DNA of 23,451 bases from Candidatus Stahliibacteriota bacterium (GCA_030613445.1 JAUWLY010000010.1:1-23451); one strand, 5' to 3'; shown: positions 6,580 to 14,064, numbered from the stretch's first letter. A program made the numbers and translations. Notes: a model not told the origin generated them from the letters alone.

Positions 6580-7668
6580 ATGCTCAAAAAGACCCCTTTT
6601 TACGAAATGCACGTGAAAAATGGTGGAAAGATTGTTGAATTTGCTGGATTCTTAATGCCTGTTCAATTCGAGGGTATTATCCCTGAGCACCGTACCGTGC
6701 GCACCGGCGTTGGCGTCTTCGATGTGTCTCACATGGGGGAGATTGAGATTTTGGGCAAAGACCGGTTGAAATTCGTAAATTATTTAACTACTAATGATAC
6801 GTCAAAGCTCGAACTGAACCAGATACAGTATTCAACTATGCTGTATTCTGATGCTGGTATTGTTGACGATCTTCTGGTATATAACCTCAAAGACCGAATT
6901 TTATTGGTCGTAAATGCCGCGAATATTGACAAGGATTATCAGTGGATTGTCGACAATAAGAAATATGATATCGATATCAAAAACATCAGTGATGATATAG
7001 GTCAATTGGCAATTCAAGGACCAAAAGCTGAGTCTGTCATGCAAAAACTCTTTGATCTAGACCTTTCGACATTGAGGTATTATTGGGCAACTGAGGTAAA
7101 AATGAAGGATATCCCAGTACTTCTTTCACGCACCGGATATACTGGTGAAGACGGTTTTGAAGTGTACGTGGACAAGAAATACGTTGTACAATGTTGGCAG
7201 ATGATATTTGATGCAGGAGCAGAACACAATATTAAACCAATCGGCCTTGGCGCCAGGGATACGTTGCGTTTTGAAATGAGATACTGTCTTTATGGTAATG
7301 ACATAGACAAAACAACCAACCCTTTAGAAGCAGGGTTAGGCTGGGTGGTCAAATTTGACACAGGCGATTTTATTGGCCGGGATAGTCTGTTAAAGATTAA
7401 AGAAGCTGGAATCAAACGAAAACTTATTGGTTTTGAAGTGATCGGCAAAGGCATTCCAAGACCCCATCAAGAGATTCATGCTGAAGATGGAAAGATCGGA
7501 TTTGTGACTTCAGGGACCTTTTCTCCATCGATGAAAAAGGGGATGGGCATTGGCTATGTCGAGAAACCTCATAATAAAGTAGGCACAAGAATCAAAGTCA
7601 TAGGTAAGACCCCGGTAGATGCCGAAATTATTAAAGGTCCATTCTACAAACAAGGCAGTCGCCAATGA
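6580..7668 (+). CDS. gcvT: Glycine cleavage system T protein (aminomethyltransferase)
   Basis: Transfers the methylene carbon from the aminomethyl-lipoyl H protein to THF, releasing ammonia. The 362-aa product has standard GcvT length and signatures: KTPFYEMHVKNGGKIVEFAGFLMPVQF at the N-terminus, HRTVRTGVGVFDVSHMGEI, the folate-domain SRTGYTGEDGFEVYV, LGARDTLRFEMRYCLYGNDID, and the C-terminal SGTFSPSMKKGMGIGYV. The ATG at 6580 follows a consensus promoter by 7 nt with no RBS (leaderless). gcvH and gcvPA follow on the same strand, after a 126-nt spacer that includes a purine-rich GGGGAGATAAAGAGACACGG-type stretch. Identification is firm. Confidence 0.96.
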   Translation: MLKKTPFYEMHVKNGGKIVEFAGFLMPVQFEGIIPEHRTVRTGVGVFDVSHMGEIEILGKDRLKFVNYLTTNDTSKLELNQIQYSTMLYSDAGIVDDLLVYNLKDRILLVVNAANIDKDYQWIVDNKKYDIDIKNISDDIGQLAIQGPKAESVMQKLFDLDLSTLRYYWATEVKMKDIPVLLSRTGYTGEDGFEVYVDKKYVVQCWQMIFDAGAEHNIKPIGLGARDTLRFEMRYCLYGNDIDKTTNPLEAGLGWVVKFDTGDFIGRDSLLKIKEAGIKRKLIGFEVIGKGIPRPHQEIHAEDGKIGFVTSGTFSPSMKKGMGIGYVEKPHNKVGTRIKVIGKTPVDAEIIKGPFYKQGSRQ

Positions 7669-7794
7669 TGGATGGGGAGATAAAGAGACACGGAGAAACG
7701 GGGATAAAGAGAAAAGAAAAATATTCGTGGCTATTAGTTTCATTCTCCGCGTATATCAATTTATGCAGCCAAAGTGTGAATAAAAGGAGGTAAA

Positions 7795-8181
7795 ATGGCA
7801 AACATTATAGAAGGAGTGAAATATACAAAGGAACATGAGTGGGTTAAAATAGAAGGTGATACGGCACTTGAAGGTCTTACTGATTATGCACAGTCAGAGT
7901 TATCTGATATTGTTATGGTCGAACCACCAGAAGTCGGCAGAAAAGTAAAAGCAGGTGAACCGATTGGGACAATAGAAGCGGTTAAAGCTGTGAATGATCT
8001 ATATGCTGGCCTCAATGGTGAGATCATTGAAATAAATGAAAAAGTAGTTAGTGATCCTTCTATTATCAATAAAGATCCGTATGGTGAGGGATGGCTTTTC
8101 AAAATAAAGGTTGATGATCTAAAGCAGGTTGAGACTCTGTTAACACCTGAGCAGTACAAAGAATTGATCGCAGAACACTGA
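7795..8181 (+). CDS. gcvH: Glycine cleavage system H protein
   Basis: Lipoyl carrier that shuttles the aminomethyl group between P and T proteins. The 128-aa length is normal. It has the family N-terminus (YTKEHEWVKIEGD) and the lipoylation site in GTIEAVKAVNDLY, Lys64 being the modified residue. NKDPYGEGWLFKI closes the domain. A strong AGGAGG (7785-7790) precedes the ATG by 4 nt. Its TGA stop overlaps the gcvPA ATG (TGATG, 8179-8183), which indicates coupling. No lipoate-attachment gene is visible in the window. Confidence 0.96.
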   Translation: MANIIEGVKYTKEHEWVKIEGDTALEGLTDYAQSELSDIVMVEPPEVGRKVKAGEPIGTIEAVKAVNDLYAGLNGEIIEINEKVVSDPSIINKDPYGEGWLFKIKVDDLKQVETLLTPEQYKELIAEH

Positions 8182-9524
8182 TGCATTATTTGCCACTTAC
8201 CCCCCAGGATGAGAAGGATATTCTAGCGAAACTTGGAGTATCATCTTTTTCGGATTTGATTGACCAGATTATCCCAAAGAATCTGCAACACCAAGGCAAA
8301 TGTGGTTTGCCAGATGCGGTGAGTGAATGTGGCGTTAGAAAAATCTTGAAGGAATTGGCAAATCAGAACTACAATAGCAGTGAGTATGTTTCGTTCTTAG
8401 GTGGGGGTGTTTATGATCATTACATCCCCGCGATCATCGACAGTTTACTGTTGCGCAGTGAATTCTACACGGCTTATACACCTTATCAGGCAGAGGTATC
8501 ACAAGGAACCTTGCAGAGCATATTCGAATATCAAAGCGTGGTGTGTGAACTTACGGGTATGGATATCGCCAACGCTTCAATGTATGATGCTGGTTCAGGG
8601 TTAGCTGAAGCATGTCATATGGCATGTACTATTACTAGAAAAAACAAGGTGATCCTTGCTGATCTCGTACATCCATTTTACCAGAGAATAGCACATACGT
8701 ATACGCAAGAATGCGGCGTGGAGATAGTAAGTTGTCCTTCAAAAGATGGCTTGATTGATATGAAAAGCCTTGAAGGACTTATTGACGATAATACCAGCTG
8801 TGTTTGTATTCAACAACCCAATTTCTATGGTTTTCTTGAGAACGTAGCAGAGATAGAAGAGATAGTGCACAAATATGGAGGGCTGTTGATCGCAATTGTC
8901 GATCCTATTTCTTTAGGTGTCGTAGCACCGCCTGGTGAGTACAATGCTGATATCGTAGTTGGTGAAGGTCAGGTATTGGGAATCCCACAGGGATTCGGCG
9001 GTCCTCTTTTAGGAATTTTTGCTTCCCGACGGAAATATGTACGATCATTGCCGGGTCGCATTGTCGGTGAGACAACCGATGTCGATGGTAAACGTGGTTA
9101 TGTCTTGACTTTGCAGACGCGCGAGCAGCATATCCGCCGGGAAAAGGCGACTTCTAATATCTGTACAAACGAGGCGTTATGTGCATTGAGTTCTTTGATA
9201 TATTTATGTAGCCTCGGTAAGCAGGGTATTATTGATATTGGCAACTTATGCGTGGCAAAAAGTCACTACTTATTCAACAAAATAAAGGAACTGAAAGGTA
9301 TTAAACCATGGTTTGACCAAGAGTTTTTTAAAGAATTCGTCGTCGAAACTGATAAACCAGCCAATCAAGTATTAAATTCTCTTCTTCAGTATAAGATATT
9401 CGGTGGTGTACCTTTGTCAATTTTCGATAAGCAGCTAAAAAATCAGTTTTTAATCTCGGTTACCGAAAAGAGAAGTAAGAGCGAAATAGATGAATATATT
9501 GATACCCTCTCCACGATTTTATAA
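8181..9524 (+). CDS. gcvPA: Glycine dehydrogenase (decarboxylating) subunit 1
   Basis: The N-terminal half of the P protein as a separate subunit (447 aa, normal for GcvPA). With GcvPB it decarboxylates glycine and loads the H protein. Diagnostic segments are SFLGGGVYDHYIPAIIDSLLLRSEFYTAYTPYQAEVSQGTLQSIFEYQS, DAGSGLAEACHMA, FGGPLLGIFASRRKYVRSLPGRIVGET and TREQHIRREKATSNICTNEALCA. The PLP lysine belongs to GcvPB in two-subunit enzymes, and that gene is not next to it here: the following gene is YmdB-like. The start overlaps the gcvH stop. The family call is firm; a working P protein requires gcvPB elsewhere. Confidence 0.95.
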   Translation: MHYLPLTPQDEKDILAKLGVSSFSDLIDQIIPKNLQHQGKCGLPDAVSECGVRKILKELANQNYNSSEYVSFLGGGVYDHYIPAIIDSLLLRSEFYTAYTPYQAEVSQGTLQSIFEYQSVVCELTGMDIANASMYDAGSGLAEACHMACTITRKNKVILADLVHPFYQRIAHTYTQECGVEIVSCPSKDGLIDMKSLEGLIDDNTSCVCIQQPNFYGFLENVAEIEEIVHKYGGLLIAIVDPISLGVVAPPGEYNADIVVGEGQVLGIPQGFGGPLLGIFASRRKYVRSLPGRIVGETTDVDGKRGYVLTLQTREQHIRREKATSNICTNEALCALSSLIYLCSLGKQGIIDIGNLCVAKSHYLFNKIKELKGIKPWFDQEFFKEFVVETDKPANQVLNSLLQYKIFGGVPLSIFDKQLKNQFLISVTEKRSKSEIDEYIDTLSTIL

Positions 9525-9588
9525 TAATATTACCTTCCATTATGTTTGATCAGTATCATCTGCTTTTTTTATCTGTGCAATCTGTGTT

Positions 9589-10359
9589 ATGAGATTACTA
9601 TTTATTGGAGACATTGTCGGTAGTCCAGGTAGAAGCAAGGTCTGTGCAAATCTTCCAGAATTACTGACGAAAGAAGATATTTTCTTCTCTATTGCTCAAG
9701 GCGAAAATATTGCAGGCGGGATTGGTATTACCGAAGAAACAGCCAAACAACTATTTAAAGTTGGGATTGATTGTATTACTACTGGGAATCATGTTTGGAA
9801 ACACAGAGCCATTTATGATTACCTCAAGCAGGAGAAGCGTGTTTTGCGTCCAGCTAACTATCCTGAAGGCGTACCCGGTTCGGGATTTGCAGTCTACGAA
9901 AAGCAGGCTATTAAAATTGGCGTAGTAAATTTGGAAGGGCGAGTATTTATGTCGTCAAAGAGAGACCCTTTTAAGGTAGGTCAAAGCATTGCTGAGGCGA
10001 TGCTTAAGGAGACCTGTAATGTATTCGTTGATTTCCATGCCGAGGTAACAAGTGAGAAAAGGGCGCTGGGATTGTATTTATCCGACTACGTTACTGCCTG
10101 TGTTGGAACCCATACCCATGTGCAGACAGCTGATGAACAGATCATAAATGACCGGACAGCATATATTACTGACGTCGGTATGGTTGGAGCCCAAGATTCA
10201 GTGATCGGTGTTAAAAAAGAAGAAGTCATAGATCACTATTTGCTTTCCACTCCCCACAAATTCAGGGTTGCAAAGGGTAGCATTGTTGCTAATTGTGTGA
10301 TCATTGATTTCGATGTAAATTCTGGTCAGGCAAAATCAATAGTACGCTATAATTTTTGA
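9589..10359 (+). CDS. ymdB: YmdB-like metallophosphoesterase (TIGR00282 family)
   Basis: A dinuclear-metal phosphodiesterase; characterised relatives hydrolyse 2',3'-cyclic or 3',5'-cyclic nucleotides. The 256-aa length is typical. Metal-binding and active-site motifs are MRLLFIGDIVGSPGR (Asp8), QGENIAGGIG (Glu), TTGNHVWKH (Asn/His), VDFHAEVTSEKRALG, VGTHTHVQTADEQI and YITDVGMVGAQDSVIGV. The ATG at 9589 lies directly at the conserved MRLLFIGD start, with no visible Shine-Dalgarno; 64 nt separate it from gcvPA. The family is often near rny/recA, which is not the case here. A function in RNA or cyclic-nucleotide turnover is inferred from the family. Confidence 0.9.
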   Translation: MRLLFIGDIVGSPGRSKVCANLPELLTKEDIFFSIAQGENIAGGIGITEETAKQLFKVGIDCITTGNHVWKHRAIYDYLKQEKRVLRPANYPEGVPGSGFAVYEKQAIKIGVVNLEGRVFMSSKRDPFKVGQSIAEAMLKETCNVFVDFHAEVTSEKRALGLYLSDYVTACVGTHTHVQTADEQIINDRTAYITDVGMVGAQDSVIGVKKEEVIDHYLLSTPHKFRVAKGSIVANCVIIDFDVNSGQAKSIVRYNF

Positions 10360-10373
10360 CACTAACTGACGAA

Positions 10374-10621
10374 GTTCTCGACAGGCTCGAACAGTAAAGT
10401 TATTTATTCTTCGAGCGAGCCTTTCTCGAGTTTATCGAGAGACGAAGCGCTTGTCCGCTAAGTCGTGTAGAGGAAGTCGAGAAGCAAGAAAGGAACCTCA
10501 ATGTATGTTCTCGACTACGCTCGAACAGTAAAGTTATTTATTCTTCGAGCGAGTGACAACGAGTCGAGAAGCAAGAAAGGAACCTCAATGTATGTTCTCG
10601 ACAGGCTCGAACAGTAAAGTT
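10374..10621. repeat. TCGA-rich direct repeats (2.3 copies)
   Basis: Copies start at 10374, 10507 and 10594 with GTTCTCGACAGGCTCGAACA (CTACGC in place of CAGGC in the second). Copies 1 and 2 share TAAAGTTATTTATTCTTCGAGCGAG and GTCGAGAAGCAAGAAAGGAA blocks. They differ by an internal stretch of about 45 bp (roughly 10420-10465) that itself contains CTCGAGTTTATCGAGAG. The block separates two convergent genes. No promoter or protein is seen. Confidence 0.8.
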
Positions 10622-10625
10622 CCAT

Positions 10626-11141
10626 TCAATACTTGTCGTACGATACTATTTCCTTCTGGTCTTTTCTACCGCGGTCTTTTGGTTCTTCTGCTGGATAGCC
10701 AATTGGCGTGAGTGCCATGACTTTCACATCTTCAGGAACCTGCAGAATGTCTTTGACATCTTGTTCAACGAACGCACCGATCCAGCACGTACCTAAACAT
10801 TCGTTTGCAGCGGCAAGAATCATATGGTCAAGAGCAATTCCCAGGTCAACCGGACCTGAGCTCATGTATCCACCCATACGTCCCCAGGCGATTTTCTCAA
10901 GTATACAACCGACAAGTATTAGGTCCGCATCAGCGATCCAAAGTTGACCGCGGCACGCTTCAGCTACTTTTTTCTTGATATCTGGGTTTTTTACAACTAT
11001 GAAGCGCCATGGTTGTATATTCTTAGCTGAAGGTGCAATGCGACCTGCCTCAAGGATTTTGTTTACTACCTCTTCAGGTATTGGATCTGATCTATACTTT
11101 CTAACACTCTTTCTTTTCTTGATCACTTCATAAAAATCCAT
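10626..11141 (-). CDS. Nitroreductase-family FMN oxidoreductase
   Basis: A small (171 aa) flavoprotein of the NAD(P)H-dependent nitroreductase superfamily; the physiological substrate cannot be told from sequence. The N-terminal FMN-binding signature is MDFYEVIKKRKSVRKYRSDPIP, with IAPSAKNIQPWRFIVV next. MILAAANECLGTCWIGAF and VPEDVKVMALTPIGYPAEEP match the second half of the family fold. The start at 11141 is preferred because AGGAG lies 8 nt upstream; the in-frame ATG at 11159 would place that RBS inside the gene. It is convergent with ymdB across the TCGA repeats and is monocistronic. Most relatives work as homodimers. Confidence 0.9.
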   Translation of the reverse strand: MDFYEVIKKRKSVRKYRSDPIPEEVVNKILEAGRIAPSAKNIQPWRFIVVKNPDIKKKVAEACRGQLWIADADLILVGCILEKIAWGRMGGYMSSGPVDLGIALDHMILAAANECLGTCWIGAFVEQDVKDILQVPEDVKVMALTPIGYPAEEPKDRGRKDQKEIVSYDKY

Positions 11142-11204
11142 TGTTTTTACTCCTTTCATCCCTTCGGGATGTCGATTACAGCGATACTACTAAACATTAG
11201 TTAC

Positions 11205-11311
11205 CCCGCACCTAGTTTTAGTTTAGGTTCTACTAGTGCGTATGCTGTTTTTGTATAACCCCAAGAAAGCTTGTTCATAAATCTATGAACATTTGTCGAA
11301 CTAGGTGCGGG
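11205..11311. repeat. 107-bp element with 13-bp inverted ends
   Basis: CCCGCACCTAGTT (11205-11217) is exactly inverted at 11299-11311 (AACTAGGTGCGGG). Inside lies a second hairpin, GTTCATA-aatc-TATGAAC (11273-11290). It sits upstream of the nitroreductase gene and runs into the tandem units that follow. It could be a small non-autonomous element or a regulatory RNA structure; nothing distinguishes these. Confidence 0.55.
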
Positions 11312-11471
11312 ATGCTGAATTGTCCAACCAAATTGGAGATTTCAAAGACCATTAAGGAAACCCCTTTCCAGCTTCGGTGGATGCGGGATGCTGAATTTCC
11401 CCCAAATCAGAGATTTCAAAGACCATTAAGGAAACCCCTTTCCACCTTCGGTGGATGCGGGATGCTGAATT
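11306..11471. repeat. Tandem ~75-bp repeats (2.2 copies)
   Basis: Units at 11306-11381 (76 bp) and 11382-11455 (74 bp), with a partial third at 11456-11471, each starting TGCGGGATGCTGAAT. The second half (TTTCAAAGACCATTAAGGAA and on to CTTCGGTGGA) is almost identical and includes the hairpin CCACC-ttc-GGTGG. The first half contains degraded CCAAATC/GATTTGG palindromes related to 4248-4286. Frames translated across it are not credible genes. Confidence 0.8.
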
Positions 11472-11508
11472 TTACAATCGCATCACAAAACAGATGCGAG
11501 TAAAATTC
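11467..11508. repeat. Large hairpin next to tRNA-Arg 3' end
   Basis: GAATTTTAC + TCGCATC pairs with GATGCGA + GTAAAATTC: 16 bp with a 2-nt AA bulge and an 8-nt loop (acaaaaca). It begins 3 nt downstream of the tRNA 3' end on the minus strand and may terminate or process the tRNA transcript. No T-run follows on that strand. Confidence 0.6.
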
Positions 11509-11511
11509 GCA

Positions 11512-11585
11512 TACGCCCGGCGCGATTTGAACGCGCAACCTGCGGAACCGGAATCCGCCGTTCTATCCAATTGAACTACGGGCGC
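11512..11585 (-). tRNA. tRNA-Arg (anticodon CCG)
   Basis: Reads codon CGG. On the minus strand, the acceptor GCGCCCG (11585-11579) pairs with CGGGCGT (11519-11513), with a G1-U72 wobble. The D arm is TAGTTCAATTGGATAGAAC. The anticodon stem-loop is GCGGA-TTCCGGT-TCCGC (anticodon CCG), and the T arm is GCGCG-TTCAAAT-CGCGC. The discriminator is A; CCA is not encoded. No clear promoter is seen upstream, where a GC-rich GGGGC-tct-GCCCC hairpin (11592-11604) lies. Confidence 0.96.
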
Positions 11586-11591
11586 AAAGGT

Positions 11592-11901
11592 GGGGCTCTG
11601 CCCCCCTTTTCCCCACTCAGTTTTTGTCATAACGACAAAAACTTTCGTGGAGACCCCGAATCCCCCCGCCCGGAGACCGGGATCATATTTATCAAAGGCT
11701 CATGCCTTTTTTCTACAAAGAATTTTCGCAAACTCAAAATTCTTAGCGGATGCCTTTAATCCCCCTTACTACCGCACAGAAGTATCGTATTTCTGACAGC
11801 TTTCGTCGTGTACGATACCTTTCTCGTACGGCGTATCCAGAGGTGAATTTTGATACATTAAGGAAGGGCTCTGCCCGCCTTTTCCCCACTCAGTTTTTGT
11901 C
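11592..11901. repeat. Pair of 36-bp direct repeats in a gene-free stretch
   Basis: GGGCTCTGCCC, then CCTTTTCCCCACTCAGTTTT and TGTC, occurs at 11593-11628 and 11866-11901, differing only at one base (GCCCCCC versus GCCCGCC). The ~237 bp between them and the stretch to 12060 hold no credible gene. Near 11700-11900 there are AT-rich words and GTATCGTA/TACGATAC inverted words. The open frames at 11571-11796 lack family features. Confidence 0.65.
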
Positions 11902-12067
11902 TAGAATCTAATATCTAGCGTCCAGTATCCAGTATCTGTTCTGTGTATTATAAAGGATTTCCAGTTTAAGTCAATAAATTACCCGAAACTCATAGATGGA
12001 TTTAACCCTGTTGATCAAACCCCATTGACCCTGGATAAATCACAGGTTTTGTAGTTCCTGATTATAC

Positions 12068-12095
12068 TTGACAGAGATAAGAAAATAAATATTAT
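12068..12095 (+). promoter_or_regulatory. Sigma-70 promoter of small membrane protein gene
   Basis: TTGACA (12068-12073), a 16-bp spacer, and TATTAT (12090-12095). The predicted start near 12102 gives a ~29-nt leader containing GGAGG (12119-12123). It has the same spacer length as the tmRNA, gcvT and addB promoters. Confidence 0.75.
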
Positions 12096-12130
12096 TGTTA
12101 TAAGAAAAGTATTGGAATGGAGGTTTTCTC

Positions 12131-12295
12131 ATGAAATGGATTTTAATTGCTTTAGTAATAGTCATTGTAATATGGTTAGTATCGGTGTTGCTTCAGAAGA
12201 AAGAAAAAAAATCAAGGGAAGCATTGATCCAGCAACATCGAGAAGAGAGGAAAAAAGAAGAAGAAGCAGAAGAAACAAGTCCGTTCAAAGACTAA
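12131..12295 (+). CDS. Small single-pass membrane protein (54 aa)
   Basis: An unrecognised gene with strong expression signals: a consensus promoter, and GGAGG at 12119-12123 placed 7 nt before the ATG. Residues 1-21 (MKWILIALVIVIVIWLVSVLL) form one transmembrane helix. The remaining 33 residues are highly charged (QKKEKKSREALIQQHREERK, then KEEEAEETSPFKD), probably a cytoplasmic helix or coiled coil. It is convergent with the HD-GYP gene, whose stop is 46 nt away. The composition resembles small membrane adaptor or stability factors, but no family is recognised. The coding call rests on the promoter, RBS and sensible topology. Confidence 0.72.
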   Translation: MKWILIALVIVIVIWLVSVLLQKKEKKSREALIQQHREERKKEEEAEETSPFKD

Positions 12296-12341
12296 TAATA
12301 CACGGCTTGACAGCGAAAATAGATTTGAAGAAGGCGGTGTT

Positions 12342-13631
12342 TTATTGTGATAAAGACGCAATAAATTTGTCGACGATTTCTTCATCGAGTTGAGAACCCT
12401 TTATTTTATTTAATTCGTCGAGTGCGCACTCTTTATTTTTTGCCTTACGATACGGTCTTTCTGACCTTATCGCATCATAGGTATCAGCAACCGCGAGTAT
12501 CCTCGCTAACAAGGGGATCCCATCTTTTACTAGACCATCTGGATAGCCCTTACCATCGATCCTCTCATGGTGAGCATAAATAATGTCAAGTATTCCTCTA
12601 AACTCACTGACCGTACTTAGTATCTTCTTGCCGACTACCGGATGCCTGAGGATGTACTCGCGTTCTTTTTTGCTCAGTGGTTTCTTTTTGTTCAATATGC
12701 CGTCAGGTATACTCATCTTTCCGATATCATGGAGTAAACAAGCCTGCTTGAGTAGTTCTATTTCACGTTCAGGTAGATCTAAGGTATTGGCGATTCTAAC
12801 TGCATAATCCATTACGCGCAGAGAGTGTCCAGCCGTGTAGTGGTCCTTGGCATCCAATGTTTTTGCAATAAGCTGCACAAATTCTACAAAGTCGCGAGTC
12901 GATTTGGCGGTTAGCCTTTCAACCTCTTGGCGTGTTTTGGTTAGATTCTCGAATATCCAGGAATACTGCCGTAGAAATACCCAGGCAAAGGAAACTGCGA
13001 TAATGTAAATACCTAAGATATACGGACTCCTAAATCCAGAGATAACCGGTCTGCCCATTAATGCTCCGGCGACATTCAAAGATGAGAGTAAGAATCCGAG
13101 AGCCACACCGATAATGAGTGGAGTCTGCCTTAATCGCTCAGGTATGGATTTTCCTATTACCACAGCTTTTACATAATAACCACAAGTTATTATCAGAAGT
13201 AGAGCTATGAATAGAGGAAAGAGGGTTCCTTTTTCTACCTGCAAGACACTCAGATATGTAGCCGGTTGATTTGAGACGATAAGGTTAGTTAAACCGATAA
13301 ACGCAAAGCAAACAAGTGTGATGATTCCGAGGACGTTCTTGGTCCTTTCTCTGAGAGCTTTTCCTGTAAGGATTGCGGTAAACACGGGAAACGTGTAAAT
13401 GAAGCCAAAGATGCCAAGATAGCTTATTTTACTCCAGAAAATAGCCTGAGCAAGTCCTGAGTTCATTTCAATGTGGTATTCACTGAATAAAGCCAGGGTA
13501 CAGCATACGAAAAAGAGACCGGCATAGAGGAAATCTTTGTTGTTTCGGTTTCTATAATACAGATAAAATAAACAAATAACCAGAAGCAGAACAGATGATG
13601 CAAAAACCTTGGTTAATTCGCCAATAAACAT
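12342..13631 (-). CDS. 7TM-HD-GYP protein, putative cyclic-di-GMP phosphodiesterase
   Basis: A membrane sensor with a cytoplasmic HD-GYP domain; the family hydrolyses cyclic di-GMP (some members other cyclic dinucleotides). The first ~220 of 429 residues contain seven hydrophobic segments (VFASSVLLLVICLFYLYY through YILGIYIIAVSFAWVFL), like the 7TM region found on some histidine kinases. The linker carries a short coiled coil (LTKTRQEVERLTAKS). HD-GYP motifs are intact: TAGHSLRV, ACLLHDIGKMSIPDGIL, RHPVVGKKIL, YAHHERIDGKGYPDGL and DTYDAIRSERPYR. The ATG at 13631 is preferred over the TTG at 13640, which would lie upstream of the predicted +1. The promoter at 13641-13668 leaves a leader of only 2-4 nt. 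The family call is firm; the signal sensed is unknown. Confidence 0.88.
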   Translation of the reverse strand: MFIGELTKVFASSVLLLVICLFYLYYRNRNNKDFLYAGLFFVCCTLALFSEYHIEMNSGLAQAIFWSKISYLGIFGFIYTFPVFTAILTGKALRERTKNVLGIITLVCFAFIGLTNLIVSNQPATYLSVLQVEKGTLFPLFIALLLIITCGYYVKAVVIGKSIPERLRQTPLIIGVALGFLLSSLNVAGALMGRPVISGFRSPYILGIYIIAVSFAWVFLRQYSWIFENLTKTRQEVERLTAKSTRDFVEFVQLIAKTLDAKDHYTAGHSLRVMDYAVRIANTLDLPEREIELLKQACLLHDIGKMSIPDGILNKKKPLSKKEREYILRHPVVGKKILSTVSEFRGILDIIYAHHERIDGKGYPDGLVKDGIPLLARILAVADTYDAIRSERPYRKAKNKECALDELNKIKGSQLDEEIVDKFIASLSQ

Positions 13632-13640
13632 AATCAACAA

Positions 13641-13668
13641 AGAATACTGGTTTTTCTGATGGTGTCAA
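13641..13668 (-). promoter_or_regulatory. Sigma-70 promoter of 7TM-HD-GYP gene, near-leaderless
   Basis: On the minus strand: TTGACA (13668-13663), a 16-bp spacer, and TATTCT (13646-13641). The ATG at 13631 begins 10 nt after the -10 box, so the leader would be about 2-4 nt, with no RBS. Confidence 0.72.
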
Positions 13669-13735
13669 GTCATTATTTTGAAGAGCTCGAAAATTGGTTT
13701 TTTAGAAAGGAACTTCTCGATGCACTCGAAGAATG

Positions 13736-13784
13736 TGTAGTTGCCCGATTCATCGGGCATTGTCTGATAAATCAGACGACTACA
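13736..13784. repeat. TGTAGTTGCC palindromic repeat, copy 3 (best preserved)
   Basis: 49 nt with closing stem TGTAGT/ACTACA and two perfect inner hairpins, GCCCGAT-tc-ATCGGGC and GTCTGAT-aa-ATCAGAC. Single-stranded DNA or RNA would fold as a three-way junction. The copies at 4579 and 4646 have the same plan with compensated stem changes (GCCTGAT/ATCAGGC). The rest of the 13669-14030 spacer shows no gene. Confidence 0.8.
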
Positions 13785-13929
13785 TTTCTTGTCGCCCTAC
13801 GCTCTTCTTCTTGGTTCTGGTTAGTAAGTAAAAGAGTAATTAAGTTATTAGTTACTATTTTTAATGTTAGAACTTGCCATAGAATTTTATGTCCAATAAA
13901 TCAGTGAATTAGAACATGTGGATATTTAG

Positions 13930-13994
13930 TTCTAACGGGGCTTGTCGATGTCGATTTTGTCCAAATCTCCGATTTGGGTTCAAAATCGAACATC
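13930..13994. repeat. Cassette-end remnant plus CCAAATC-n3-GATTTGG palindrome
   Basis: TTCTAACGGGG (13930-13940) matches the right end of the GIY-YIG cassette. It is followed by a palindrome: GATGTCGATTTTG (13947-13959) with CAAAATCGAACATC (13981-13994, one extra A), and inner CCAAATC (13961-13967) with GATTTGG (13971-13977). The inner stem is identical to that beside tmRNA. Confidence 0.6.
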
Positions 13995-14030
13995 CCGAGC
14001 AGAGTGAGGGAGAACTTCCCTCAATATAGT

Positions 14031-14058
14031 TTGACTTTTTGTTGTGGTTATCTATAAT
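14031..14058 (+). promoter_or_regulatory. Sigma-70 promoter of addB-addA, predicted leaderless
   Basis: TTGACT (14031-14036), a 16-bp spacer, and TATAAT (14053-14058). The ATG (14065) starts 7 nt after the -10 box, at the expected transcription start. The -35 and first spacer bases (TTGACTTTTTG) are identical to those of the gcvT promoter. Confidence 0.82.
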
Positions 14059-14064
14059 AAACGT

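Noticed and set aside
6228..6612. Minus-strand frames with repeating RSCHHP/VSSS words
   Set aside because: They are translations of the 23-bp tandem repeat and dispersed elements.
11285..11796. Plus-strand frames of 62-72 aa around the tRNA
   Set aside because: They cross tandem repeats, the tRNA or the 36-bp repeats and show no conserved protein features.
13659..13907. Plus-strand 82-aa frame
   Set aside because: It overlaps the HD-GYP promoter and the TGTAGTTGCC palindrome, with no RBS and no recognisable domain.
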